59,133 nt of DNA from Candidatus Ventrousia excrementavium (GTDB lineage: Bacteria; Bacillota; Clostridia; Oscillospirales; Butyricicoccaceae), in contig DVMR01000008.1 of the NCBI GenBank assembly GCA_018714845.1, positions 1-59,133 on the forward strand. The letters run 5' to 3'. Positions 17,364 to 25,401 of this stretch are shown piece after piece (the first letter of the stretch is position 1; each line of letters begins with the position of its first letter). Made by a program: the position numbers and the translations under genes. The notes beneath the pieces were generated by a model. The model was not told the DNA's origin. It made no database searches and saw only the letters and a program-made list of their open reading frames with translations.

Positions 17364-18497
17364 ATGCTTGGCATTTATATTCATATCCCGTTTTGCAAAC
17401 AGCGGTGCGCTTACTGCGACTTCTGCTCGACCAGCCAGTACAGCGAAAAGCTGATGGACCGCTATGCGCAGGCGCTGACAGCCCAGTTTGACGACTTTTT
17501 CATCAAAGGCGGGCGCTACGAGACCGACACGCTGTACTTTGGCGGCGGCACCCCTTCGGTCTGGGGTGCAAAGCGCATTGCCAATGTCATCAAAGAACTT
17601 CAAAAGCGCGTGCAGTTCACCCGGCCGGAAATCACGGTCGAGGTCAACCCGGAAAGCTGCGATAAAAAGCTCTTTAAAGCGCTGCGCGCTGCCGGTGTCA
17701 ACCGCATCTCGATGGGGGTTCAGTCAGCGGACGACGCCGAGCTTGAAGCACTGGGCAGACTGCATAATTATGCACAAGCGGTGGAAGCAGCCGCCCTGTG
17801 CAGGCAGTACTGTACGGACAATCTGTCAGTCGACCTGATGTACGGTCTGCCGGGGCAGACCATGGACGGCCTGCGCGCTTCACTCGAGGGGATGCTGGCA
17901 CTGGAGCCGTCGCATATTTCGTGCTATGCGCTCAAGGTGGAAGACGGCACGCCGCTGGCGCGGCAAAATCCTGTGCTCCCCGACGACGATACACAGGCCG
18001 ACATGTACCTGTATCTGGTGGATGCGCTGCGCGAGCATGGCTTTATACAGTACGAGATTTCAAACTTTGCCCGCGACGGCCGGGTATCGCGCCACAACAG
18101 CAAGTATTGGGATTTGAGCGAATACCTCGGCTTTGGCTGCGGGGCGCACAGCTTTTACGGCGGCAAGCGCTTTAGCTTTACGCGGGATATCAACGGCTTT
18201 GTCGAGGGCGCGCTGGGCAAGCAGCCCATTGTCGAAGAGGCGGATGAGCTGTCGTTTGGCAACCGCAGCGGCGAGTATGTCATGCTCAAGCTGCGTACGG
18301 CAGAGGGCATTGACGAGGATGCTTTTTTCAGGCGTTTTGAGGCGGACTTTGCTCCGTATGCCGCCCGATTGGAAAAATACCGGGCGAGCGGGCATGTGGT
18401 TTGCGAAAATGGCGTGTGGCGGCTGACGCCCCAAGGCTTTCTGGTGTCCAACGCCATCATCGGCGATGCGCTTGAGGGCGCCTGCCCGTCAGAATAG
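17364..18497 (+). CDS. hemW: HemW-family radical SAM protein (haem chaperone)
   Basis: The protein has 377 residues from the ATG at 17364 (MLGIYIHIPFCKQRCAYCDF). The radical SAM cysteines are C11, C15 and C18; a fourth Cys follows in the usual FCS position. GGGTPS and the C-terminal HemN domain (YEISNFARDGRVSRHNSKYW, GFGCGAHS) are present. The family was annotated as oxygen-independent coproporphyrinogen oxidase, but HemW lacks the second-substrate features and is thought to insert haem. It follows lepA. Confidence 0.93.
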   Translation: MLGIYIHIPFCKQRCAYCDFCSTSQYSEKLMDRYAQALTAQFDDFFIKGGRYETDTLYFGGGTPSVWGAKRIANVIKELQKRVQFTRPEITVEVNPESCDKKLFKALRAAGVNRISMGVQSADDAELEALGRLHNYAQAVEAAALCRQYCTDNLSVDLMYGLPGQTMDGLRASLEGMLALEPSHISCYALKVEDGTPLARQNPVLPDDDTQADMYLYLVDALREHGFIQYEISNFARDGRVSRHNSKYWDLSEYLGFGCGAHSFYGGKRFSFTRDINGFVEGALGKQPIVEEADELSFGNRSGEYVMLKLRTAEGIDEDAFFRRFEADFAPYAARLEKYRASGHVVCENGVWRLTPQGFLVSNAIIGDALEGACPSE

Positions 18498-18508
18498 GAG
18501 GAAGAGGG

Positions 18509-19093
18509 ATGCTCAACCATCAGGGAACACAGCGCCTGGAAACGCCGCGGCTCGTGCTGCGGCAGTTTACGCCCGCTGACGCGCCCGCCATGTTCAACGG
18601 CTGGGCCAATGACCCGGAAGTGACGCGCTATCTCAGCTGGCCGCCGCACCGCGAGCTGTCGGTGACGCGCGAGCTGCTGCTTCAGTGGGAAAAAGCGTAT
18701 GAGAATCCGGATGAGTACAACTGGTGCATTGAGCTGCGCGAAACAGGGCAGCCCATTGGTTCGGCCGGGCTGCCCGACGTCAACAGCCAGCTGGAATATG
18801 CGTCGCTGGGGTATGTGCTGGCCCGTCCGTACTGGCGGCGCGGGCTGGCGGCCGAAGCGGCTGCGGCCATTGTGGAGTACAGCTTTCACGTGGTCGGGTT
18901 TCATCGGCTGGCGGCAGTGCACGTTGTTGAAAACAAGGCGTCGGGCGCTGTCATGCGCAAGCTGGGCATGCAGTATGAGGGGCGCGTGCGCGAGGCATAC
19001 CGCAACGGGCAGGGGCAGTATGTGGATACGGAGCAGTATGCCATTCTGCGCCGGGAGTGGGCCGGACCCCGGAGGCTTTATGCGGTTGAATGA
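18509..19093 (+). CDS. GNAT-family N-acetyltransferase (RimJ/RimL-like)
   Basis: This 194-residue protein starts at ATG after AGGAGG. It shows the RimJ-type opening TPRLVLRQFTPADAPAMFNGWANDPEVTRYLSW and the acetyl-CoA loop around YVLARPYWRRGLAAEAAAAIVEY, followed by HRLAAVHVVENKASGAVMRKLGM. Such enzymes acetylate N-terminal amines of proteins or small molecules. It lies between hemW and kamB, overlapping kamB by 14 bases, so it may be in one transcript with the lysine genes by position only. Confidence 0.9.
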   Translation: MLNHQGTQRLETPRLVLRQFTPADAPAMFNGWANDPEVTRYLSWPPHRELSVTRELLLQWEKAYENPDEYNWCIELRETGQPIGSAGLPDVNSQLEYASLGYVLARPYWRRGLAAEAAAAIVEYSFHVVGFHRLAAVHVVENKASGAVMRKLGMQYEGRVREAYRNGQGQYVDTEQYAILRREWAGPRRLYAVE

Positions 19094-20075
19094 GCTTGCG
19101 GCCGGGGTGCGGACGCTGTCGCTCGCCGGAACATGCAAAAACGCCGGGAAAACAACGGTCCTGGGCACGCTGATCGGTCCGCCTGCGCAATCGGCGGGGC
19201 TGGCGCTGACATCCATTGGCCGGGACGGCGAGAGCCGCGACATTGTCACCGACACCCCCAAGCCACCCATTTATGTCGGCCGGGGTGCGCTGATTGCCAC
19301 GGCCGAGGGATTGCTGCCTCTGTGCGATACAACGCGCGAGATTGCCGCGGTCACTGATGTGCGCACGCCGATGGGGCAGGTTGTCGTATTCCGCACGATG
19401 TCCGATGGGTATGTGCAGCTGGGCGGCCCCTCGATGAACGAACAGCTTTCGCGCCTGCGAGAGCTTTTTTTTGAACTGGGGGCTCGGCGGGTCATCATCG
19501 ACGGCGCGGCCGGGCGGCGGAGTCTGTGCTCGCGTGCAGTGGCTGACGGCGTGATTTTGTGCACCGGCGCATCGCTGCACCGGGATATTGATACCGTCGT
19601 GGCAGAGACGGCGCACGTTTGCGATTTGCTCACGCTGCCCGGGCTGGGTGAAGAGCTTCCCATGCTGCCGGGGGAGCGTTTTGTGCTGCGCAGGTCTGAC
19701 GGCGTCTGTATGGCGTTGGACGGAAGCGAACTGGCGCGGGAGCTGAAGAAAGCCGGCGGTGCAGGCGTGCTGGCGGTGGCTGGAGCGGTGACCGACTCTG
19801 TCGTAATGGCGCTGGTGCGCTCGGGTCTTGACCTGGGCCATCTGACGCTGGCTGCTGGCGATGCGTCCCAGTTTCTGCTGTCGCGCGGGCCGCTTGCCGA
19901 CTGGCGGCGCAAGGGCGGAAAGGCAGCTGTGGCGCACACCGCTGTGCTGACAGCGGTCACGGTCAACCCGGTTTCAGCCTACGGATGGCGGTTTGACGGG
20001 CAGGAGCTTTTGGAAAAAATGACGGCTGCCGTGACGGCGCCCGTCTTTGACGTAATGAGGGAAGCCAATGAATAA
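19080..20075 (+). CDS. kamB: KamB-like lysine 5,6-aminomutase reactivase subunit
   Basis: The 331-residue protein starts at ATG 19080 after CGGAGG. A P-loop GTCKNAGKTT near residues 17-26 opens a nucleotide-binding domain; the remainder has no membrane segment. Position next to a MutS-like ATPase and the lysine fermentation genes, and the length, match KamB of Fusobacterium and Clostridium lysine loci, where KamB and KamC are thought to reactivate the B12-dependent lysine 5,6-aminomutase. It overlaps kamC by 8 bases. The identification rests on context as much as sequence. Confidence 0.8.
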   Translation: MRLNELAAGVRTLSLAGTCKNAGKTTVLGTLIGPPAQSAGLALTSIGRDGESRDIVTDTPKPPIYVGRGALIATAEGLLPLCDTTREIAAVTDVRTPMGQVVVFRTMSDGYVQLGGPSMNEQLSRLRELFFELGARRVIIDGAAGRRSLCSRAVADGVILCTGASLHRDIDTVVAETAHVCDLLTLPGLGEELPMLPGERFVLRRSDGVCMALDGSELARELKKAGGAGVLAVAGAVTDSVVMALVRSGLDLGHLTLAAGDASQFLLSRGPLADWRRKGGKAAVAHTAVLTAVTVNPVSAYGWRFDGQELLEKMTAAVTAPVFDVMREANE

Positions 20076-21501
20076 CAACCTGAGCAATGCCAGTTTGCAG
20101 TGGGTGCTTGACGAGCTGCACCCCGCTTCAGCCTGCGGGCGCGAGCTGCTGCGTGACCTGCGCCCCGGCGGTCCCGGCGACCAGGAGAGCATTGAGCGCG
20201 AGTTGGACGACGTGCAGCGGCTGGCCGGCGCTGACGCCGCACAGTGGCGGCAGATTGCCCGGCTGGCGCACGCCTTTTCGCTTGTCAAGGACCTGCGGCG
20301 CACCTTTGCCCGATGCCGTGAAGTCGCGCTGGGCGAGGTCGAACTGTTTGAAGTCAAGAATTTTCTGATGCAGGTCGGGCGGATTGCGCCGCAGGCAGCG
20401 CAGCTGGCCGGGGATCTGGGTGTCAGCGGTGCTGAGCTGGACCCGTGTACCGACGCGCTGCAACTGCTGGACGTTGACGGACAGGGAACGGCGGCATTTT
20501 CGGTGAGCAGCCGGTATTCCCAAGAGCTGGCCGCTGTGCGGCAGGAAAAAAGGCAGATTGAAGACGAAATACGGCGCACCGGCGCGGTCAGCGATGATTT
20601 GCAGGCGCAGCGCACGGCAGTGCTGGCACGTGAGCAGCGCGAGGAAGAGGCGATCTGCCTCCGCTTGTCGCAGGAGCTGCAGCCCAGTCTGAATGCTATG
20701 GAAGAGGATCTGCGCCGCATCGCCCGGCTGGACCTGCTCATTGAAAAGGCCCGCCTGGCGCGCACGTGGGGCGCCGTCCGTCCGCAGCTCGGCGGCAACG
20801 TGCTGCGGCTGACCGGAATGTTCGACCCCTATGTCGCCCAGACGCTCCGGCAGTCGGGCGGCGAGTTCACCCCGGTCGATATCGAGCTGCGCCGCGGCCC
20901 GACCGTTATCACCGGCGCAAACATGGGCGGCAAAAGCGTGGCGCTGCGCGCTGTGGTGCTCAACGCGCTGCTGGCGCATATGGGCTTTTTTGTCTTTGCG
21001 CAACAGGCCGAAGTGCCGCTGTTTGACGAGATCATTCTCATCGCCGAAGACGGACAGTCAGTCCAGCAGGGGCTGTCCAGCTTTGGGGCTGAGATTACAG
21101 CGCTGGACAACGCGCTGACGCGCTGCCGGGGGCGTTTTTGCCTGCTGGTGCTCGACGAGTTTGCCCGGGGTACCAACCCTGAGGAAGGACGTCGCATTGT
21201 CAGCGCACTGGTGCGCTACCTGGCCGATAAAAACAGCATCGCCCTGCTGGCCACGCATTATGACGGGGCGGCACGCTATGCTGCCGCCCATTATCAGGTG
21301 GCCGGCCTGCGTGACGTGGACCCCGCCGCGCTTAAGCGTGAAATCGAAGCGGGCGGGGGATTTCAGGCCATTCGGCGGCATATGGATTACCGTCTGCTGC
21401 CCGCAGGCGCGTTTGACGAGTGCCCGCGCAGCGCGCTGACCATTTGCCGCCTGCTGCTCACGCAAAAGGACCTGATAGAGGTCATTGAAGAAGGGTATTG
21501 A
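20068..21501 (+). CDS. kamC: KamC-like MutS-family ATPase (aminomutase reactivase)
   Basis: The 477-residue protein has a central coiled-coil-prone region (about 140-225) and a C-terminal MutS-type ATPase domain: Walker A GANMGGKS near residue 287, Walker B LLVLDEF near 360 and the following ARGTNPEEG, typical of MutS. It lacks the mismatch-recognition domain, so DNA repair is unlikely. In lysine and ornithine fermenters such short MutS homologues accompany B12 aminomutases and are assigned to reactivation. Its TGA stop lies inside the TTGACA of the next promoter. Confidence 0.85.
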   Translation: MNNNLSNASLQWVLDELHPASACGRELLRDLRPGGPGDQESIERELDDVQRLAGADAAQWRQIARLAHAFSLVKDLRRTFARCREVALGEVELFEVKNFLMQVGRIAPQAAQLAGDLGVSGAELDPCTDALQLLDVDGQGTAAFSVSSRYSQELAAVRQEKRQIEDEIRRTGAVSDDLQAQRTAVLAREQREEEAICLRLSQELQPSLNAMEEDLRRIARLDLLIEKARLARTWGAVRPQLGGNVLRLTGMFDPYVAQTLRQSGGEFTPVDIELRRGPTVITGANMGGKSVALRAVVLNALLAHMGFFVFAQQAEVPLFDEIILIAEDGQSVQQGLSSFGAEITALDNALTRCRGRFCLLVLDEFARGTNPEEGRRIVSALVRYLADKNSIALLATHYDGAARYAAAHYQVAGLRDVDPAALKREIEAGGGFQAIRRHMDYRLLPAGAFDECPRSALTICRLLLTQKDLIEVIEEGY

Positions 21502-21526
21502 CAAATCAAAGAAAAAGCGCTATCCT
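21498..21526 (+). promoter_or_regulatory. Promoter of the lysine riboswitch-kal operon
   Basis: TTGACA at 21498-21503 overlaps the kamC stop codon; TATCCT at 21521-21526 lies 17 bases downstream. Transcription would start near 21533, about 20 bases before the aptamer, so the riboswitch heads a transcript of its own. Confidence 0.7.
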
Positions 21527-21551
21527 GATGATGGTAAAACTGTATAAAGTA

Positions 21552-21717
21552 GATAGAGGCGCGAACGGCAAGGTAGCATCCGGATGCAAAGGGCGGCAGG
21601 GCCCGATGCCGGGGGTGAATGTGCCGGTCGCCGAAAGAAGGGTCGTTCTGCCGCGGTTTTTCTTGGGGGCTGTGCCCAGTGCGCTGTCCTTGTCATGCCT
21701 GCGCATGAAGAGCTATT
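21552..21717 (+). promoter_or_regulatory. Lysine riboswitch (L box) aptamer
   Basis: The segment follows the lysine-element consensus in order: GATAGAGGCGCGAAC (compare GATAGAGGTGCGAAC of B. subtilis lysC), a GTAGCATCC-GGATGC hairpin arm, GTCGCCGAAAGAAG, GGGGGCTGTGCCC, the terminal hairpin TCATGC-CT-GCGCATGA and the closing AGAGCTAT. The closing helix P1 is GATAG (21552-21556) with CTATT (21713-21717). The downstream genes degrade lysine rather than make or import it. Because the P1 3' strand is also the terminator 5' arm, lysine binding should prevent termination (an ON switch). Confidence 0.93.
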
Positions 21718-21743
21718 GGTCTTGCGGGATCAATAGCTTTTTT
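21711..21743 (+). terminator. Riboswitch-controlled terminator 1
   Basis: AGCTATTGGTC (21711-21721) pairs with GATCAATAGCT (21728-21738), 11 bp with one G-U pair, a 6-base loop and TTTTTT. Its 5' arm includes bases 21713-21717, which also form P1 of the lysine aptamer, so the two structures exclude each other. Confidence 0.9.
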
Positions 21744-21753
21744 GTTTGGTATG

Positions 21754-21802
21754 AAGCGCTATGAACAGGACGTTTGTTTTGGTTCATGGCGCTTATTTTT
21801 TT
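21754..21802 (+). terminator. Second, tandem terminator ahead of kal
   Basis: A 13-base arm (21754-21766) pairs with 21782-21794 (one G-U pair) across a 15-base loop and is followed by ATTTTTTT. It ends 7 bases before the kal ribosome site. Its arm contains GCTAT (21758-21762), which can instead pair with ATAGC (21733-21737) of the first terminator's 3' arm. Confidence 0.82.
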
Positions 21803-21822
21803 GCGAAAAAGGAGGCAACAGG

Positions 21823-22215
21823 ATGAAATCTACCATTCGGCTGCGGATGAGCGCGCACGATGCGCACTATGGCGGCAATCTGGTCGACGGCGCCCGCATG
21901 CTGGGATTGTTCGGTGATGTGGCGACCGAGCTTTTGATTTTGCACGACGGGGACGAGGGGCTGTTCCGCGCTTATGACAATGTCGAGTTCCTGGCGCCCG
22001 TATACGCGGGCGATTACATCGAGGCGACCGGTGAGATTGTTTCGGTCGGCCGCACTTCGCGGAAAATGGTCTTTGAGGCGCGCAAGGTCATTGCGCCCCG
22101 GCCGGACATCAACGATTCGGCCTGCGATGTTCTGCCTGAGCCCATCGTCGTCTGCCGCGCCAGCGGCACCTGTGTCGTCCCGCTCGACAAACAACGCAAA
22201 GGAGGCAGCCTGTAA
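21823..22215 (+). CDS. kal: 3-aminobutyryl-CoA ammonia-lyase
   Basis: The ATG at 21823 follows AAGGAGG, giving 130 residues, the normal Kal length. It is a hot-dog-fold protein ([58 protein letters not shown]). Kal removes ammonia from L-3-aminobutyryl-CoA to give crotonyl-CoA, the last dedicated step of lysine fermentation. It is the first gene after the lysine riboswitch; its stop codon shares one base with the kce start. Confidence 0.93.
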   Translation: MKSTIRLRMSAHDAHYGGNLVDGARMLGLFGDVATELLILHDGDEGLFRAYDNVEFLAPVYAGDYIEATGEIVSVGRTSRKMVFEARKVIAPRPDINDSACDVLPEPIVVCRASGTCVVPLDKQRKGGSL

Positions 22216-23042
22216 TGGAAAAGCTCGTTCTGACGGCCTGCATCTGCGGGGCTGAAGTCACAAAAAAACACAACCCTGCCGTACCGTATACGGTGGAAGA
22301 GATTGCGCGCGAGGCCAAAAGCGCCTATGACGCCGGCGCATCGATTATTCATTTGCATGTGCGGTGGGATGACGGCACGCCGACCCAGGACCGCGGCCGA
22401 TTTGCCGAGTGTTTTGACGCCATCCGGGCGGTCTGCCCGGACGTGATTATTCAGCCGTCGACGGGCGGAGCCGTGGGAATGACGGCCGACGAGCGCCTGC
22501 AGCCCATTGAGCTGCTGCCCGAAATGGCGACCCTGGACTGCGGCACCTGCAACTTTGGCGGCGATGAGATTTTCGTCAACACGGAAAACATGATTATCGA
22601 GTTTGCCCAGCGCATGAAAGAGCGCGGCATCAAACCCGAGATCGAGGTTTTCGACAAGGGCATGATTGACATGGCGCTGCGCCTGCACAAAAAAGGACAC
22701 ATCCCCGGCCCCATGCACTTTGACTTTGTCATGGGCGTCAACGGCGGTATCACCGGAGAGGTCCGCGACCTTTTGTTCATGAAAGAGAGTATTCCGCAGG
22801 ACTGCACATGGACAGCTGCGGGCGTCGGACGGTTCGAGTTCCCCATGGCCACGGCCGCCATTTTGATGGGCGGACATGTGCGCGTCGGCTTTGAAGACAA
22901 CGTCTATCTGTCCAAAGGCGTGCCGGCGCGTTCCAATGGCGAGCTGGTGGAAAAGGCGGCGCGCATCGCGCGCGAGCTGGGGCGTGAGGTCGCGTCGCCC
23001 GACGAGGCGCGCGCCATTTTGGGACTGCGTCCCCGTCAGTAA
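22215..23042 (+). CDS. kce: 3-keto-5-aminohexanoate cleavage enzyme (BKACE family)
   Basis: The 275-residue protein belongs to the DUF849/BKACE family. The metal-binding HLHVR block follows AYDAGASII near residue 45, and QPSTGG and the C-terminal GHVRVGFEDNVYL are conserved. Kce condenses 3-keto-5-aminohexanoate with acetyl-CoA, giving acetoacetate and L-3-aminobutyryl-CoA, with Zn2+ in the site. The start codon overlaps the kal stop by one base. Gene order kal-kce-kdd-kamA-kamD-kamE fixes the assignment within this multi-substrate family. Confidence 0.95.
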   Translation: MEKLVLTACICGAEVTKKHNPAVPYTVEEIAREAKSAYDAGASIIHLHVRWDDGTPTQDRGRFAECFDAIRAVCPDVIIQPSTGGAVGMTADERLQPIELLPEMATLDCGTCNFGGDEIFVNTENMIIEFAQRMKERGIKPEIEVFDKGMIDMALRLHKKGHIPGPMHFDFVMGVNGGITGEVRDLLFMKESIPQDCTWTAAGVGRFEFPMATAAILMGGHVRVGFEDNVYLSKGVPARSNGELVEKAARIARELGREVASPDEARAILGLRPRQ

Positions 23043-23081
23043 AAAACAACCACAAAAATACACAAACTGGAGGAGATTATC

Positions 23082-24125
23082 ATGGCAATGAAAGGCAACA
23101 AGTACGGCATCCACCGCGTCATCGAGCCCAAGGGCGTTCTGACCCAGGCGGCTTACAAGATCGACAACGATATGACCAAGCGGTACTCCAATGAAATCAT
23201 CTGCGACGTCATTTCGCTCAACATAGACTCGGCTTCCTTTACGCAGATGGAAGAGGCCTGCGGCCATGATCCCCAGAAAATCGGCGAAATGATTCTGGGC
23301 ATTGTCGCCGAGCGCGGCAAGCAGCAGAACCCGGTCACCGGCTCCGGCGGCATGTTTATCGGCAAAGTGGCCTATATTGGCGAGGATTTGGTCGATACCT
23401 GCGGCCTCAAGGTGGGCGACAAGATTGCGTCGCTTGTGTCGCTTTCAATGACTCCGCTTAAAATTGATAAAATCAAAGAAATTCATATGGATATCGACCG
23501 CGTCGACATCGAGGGTCAGGCGGTTTTGTTTGAAAGCGGCATCTACGCCAAGCTGCCCGACGACATGAGCGAAGCGCTGGCGTTGGCCGCGCTGGACGTG
23601 GCGGGCGCGCCTGCCCAGGCCCGCAAGTTGCCTAAAGAGGGCGACAGCGTGCTCATTCTGGGCGCCAACGGCAAGTCGGGCGTGCTGTGCGGCTACGAGG
23701 CCATGAAAAAGGTCGGACCCAAGGGAAACGTCGTCGGCGTGGTGCGCAACCCCGCTCAGGTTGAGCCGCTGATGGAACTGGGCGTGTACCACAAGGTGGT
23801 CGTCGCCAGTGCGACCGAGCCGGTCGCCGTGCTTGAGGCGGCGCTCGCAGCCAACGACGGCAAGGAATATGACCTGTCCATCTCGTGTGTTAATGTTGAA
23901 AACTGCGAGATGAGCGCCATTCTGCCGGTGCGCGACGATGGCATCGTCTACTTCTTCTCTATGGCGACCAGCTTTACCAAAGCGGCACTGGGCGCCGAGG
24001 GCGTGGGCAAGGACGTCACCATGGTTGTCGGCAACGGATATACCAAAAACCACGCTGAAATCACCCTGAATGTGCTGCGCGAAAACGAAAAGCTGCGCAA
24101 GCTGTTTGATGAAAAATATCTGTAA
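23082..24125 (+). CDS. kdd: L-erythro-3,5-diaminohexanoate dehydrogenase
   Basis: At 347 residues it has the usual Kdd length. The protein begins MAMKGNKYGIHRVIEPKGVLTQAAYKIDN and carries a medium-chain dehydrogenase-like nucleotide fold (VLILGANGKSGVLCGYEAM, about residues 187-205). Kdd oxidatively deaminates 3,5-diaminohexanoate to 3-keto-5-aminohexanoate with NAD(P)+. GGAGG lies 12 bases upstream of the chosen ATG. It sits between kce and kamA in the riboswitch operon. Confidence 0.95.
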   Translation: MAMKGNKYGIHRVIEPKGVLTQAAYKIDNDMTKRYSNEIICDVISLNIDSASFTQMEEACGHDPQKIGEMILGIVAERGKQQNPVTGSGGMFIGKVAYIGEDLVDTCGLKVGDKIASLVSLSMTPLKIDKIKEIHMDIDRVDIEGQAVLFESGIYAKLPDDMSEALALAALDVAGAPAQARKLPKEGDSVLILGANGKSGVLCGYEAMKKVGPKGNVVGVVRNPAQVEPLMELGVYHKVVVASATEPVAVLEAALAANDGKEYDLSISCVNVENCEMSAILPVRDDGIVYFFSMATSFTKAALGAEGVGKDVTMVVGNGYTKNHAEITLNVLRENEKLRKLFDEKYL

Positions 24126-24140
24126 AAGGGGGATGGCAGT

Positions 24141-25400
24141 ATGACTTTCCGTCAGAGCCGCGCAAACGGCATGTTTAAGGACGTGCCTGAAAAGGACTGG
24201 AACGACTGGGCCTGGCAGGTCCGCAACCGCATTGAGACGCTGGAAGAGCTTAAGCAGCACCTCGAGCTGTCCGTTGAGGAAGAGGCGGGGGTCAAAGAGT
24301 GCCTGGGCACCCTGCGCATGGCCATCACGCCGTACTATTTGTCGCTCATCGACCCGAGCGACCCGCACGACCCCATCCGCCGTCAGGCAGTGCCGACAGC
24401 AGCCGAAGTGCAGCGCTCACCGGCCGATTTGCTCGACCCGCTGCACGAGGACACCGATTCGCCGGTGCCCGGGCTGACGCACCGCTATCCGGACCGCGTG
24501 CTGCTGCTTGTCACCGACCAGTGCTCAATGTACTGCCGTCACTGCACGCGCCGTCGCTTCGCCGGCCAGCACGACAGCGCCGTGGCTGTGAGTCAGATTG
24601 ATGCGTGCATCGACTATGTGGCGCGCACACCGTCTGTCCGCGATGTTCTGCTGTCGGGCGGCGACCCGCTGCTTTTGTCTGACGACAGGCTGGAATACAT
24701 CATTTCGCGCCTGCGCGCCATTGAGCATGTCGAGATTATCCGCATCGGCTCGCGCACGCCGGTCGTCTGTCCGCAGCGCATCACGCCGGCGCTGTGCGAT
24801 ATGCTTAAAAAATATCACCCCATTTGGCTCAACACCCACTTTAACCATCCGAATGAGGTCACCGAAGAGTCGGCGGCCGCCTGTGCGCGTCTGGCCGACG
24901 CCGGAATCCCGCTCGGCAACCAGTCGGTGCTGCTCGCCGGCGTCAACGACTGCGTGCATGTGATGAAAAAGCTGGTGCACGAGCTGGTCAAAATCCGCGT
25001 GCGCCCCTATTACATTTACCAGTGCGACCTGTCGTACGGCCTTGAGCACTTCCGCACCCCGGTTGCCAAGGGCATCGAGATTATCGAGGGGCTGCGCGGC
25101 CATACTTCCGGCTACTGTGTGCCCACCTTTGTCGTCGACGCGCCCGGCGGCGGCGGAAAGATTCCGGTCATGCCCAACTATGTTGTTTCGCAGAGCGCAC
25201 ACCGCGTCATCCTGCGCAATTTTGAGGGCGTCATCACGACATATACAGAGCCGCGCGAATATCACGAGACCTGTCAGTGCGAGGTCTGCCGCGGCGAGAA
25301 GAAGGATGAGCTGATCGGCGTAGCCGGACTGGAGCAGGGCAGCCAGCTGTCGCTCGAGCCGGTCGGGCTGGCGCGCAACCAGCGCCACCGGGGGGAGTAA
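24141..25400 (+). CDS. kamA: L-lysine 2,3-aminomutase
   Basis: The 419-residue radical SAM, PLP-dependent enzyme interconverts L-lysine and L-beta-lysine, the first step of the pathway. The cluster cysteines are C128, C132 and C135 (CSMYCRHCTRRRF). The PLP lysine is in PGGGGK at K340, equivalent to K337 of Clostridium subterminale. A C-terminal Cys pair (CQCEVC) is present, as in clostridial enzymes, where it binds zinc. The ATG lies 15 bases after the kdd stop, and kamD begins one base after this gene ends. Confidence 0.97.
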   Translation: MTFRQSRANGMFKDVPEKDWNDWAWQVRNRIETLEELKQHLELSVEEEAGVKECLGTLRMAITPYYLSLIDPSDPHDPIRRQAVPTAAEVQRSPADLLDPLHEDTDSPVPGLTHRYPDRVLLLVTDQCSMYCRHCTRRRFAGQHDSAVAVSQIDACIDYVARTPSVRDVLLSGGDPLLLSDDRLEYIISRLRAIEHVEIIRIGSRTPVVCPQRITPALCDMLKKYHPIWLNTHFNHPNEVTEESAAACARLADAGIPLGNQSVLLAGVNDCVHVMKKLVHELVKIRVRPYYIYQCDLSYGLEHFRTPVAKGIEIIEGLRGHTSGYCVPTFVVDAPGGGGKIPVMPNYVVSQSAHRVILRNFEGVITTYTEPREYHETCQCEVCRGEKKDELIGVAGLEQGSQLSLEPVGLARNQRHRGE

Positions 25401-25401
25401 A

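Noticed and set aside
20068-21501. DNA mismatch repair MutS for the MutS-like gene
   Set aside because: It is about half the length of MutS and lacks the mismatch-recognition domain; its place beside kamB and lysine aminomutase genes indicates KamC.
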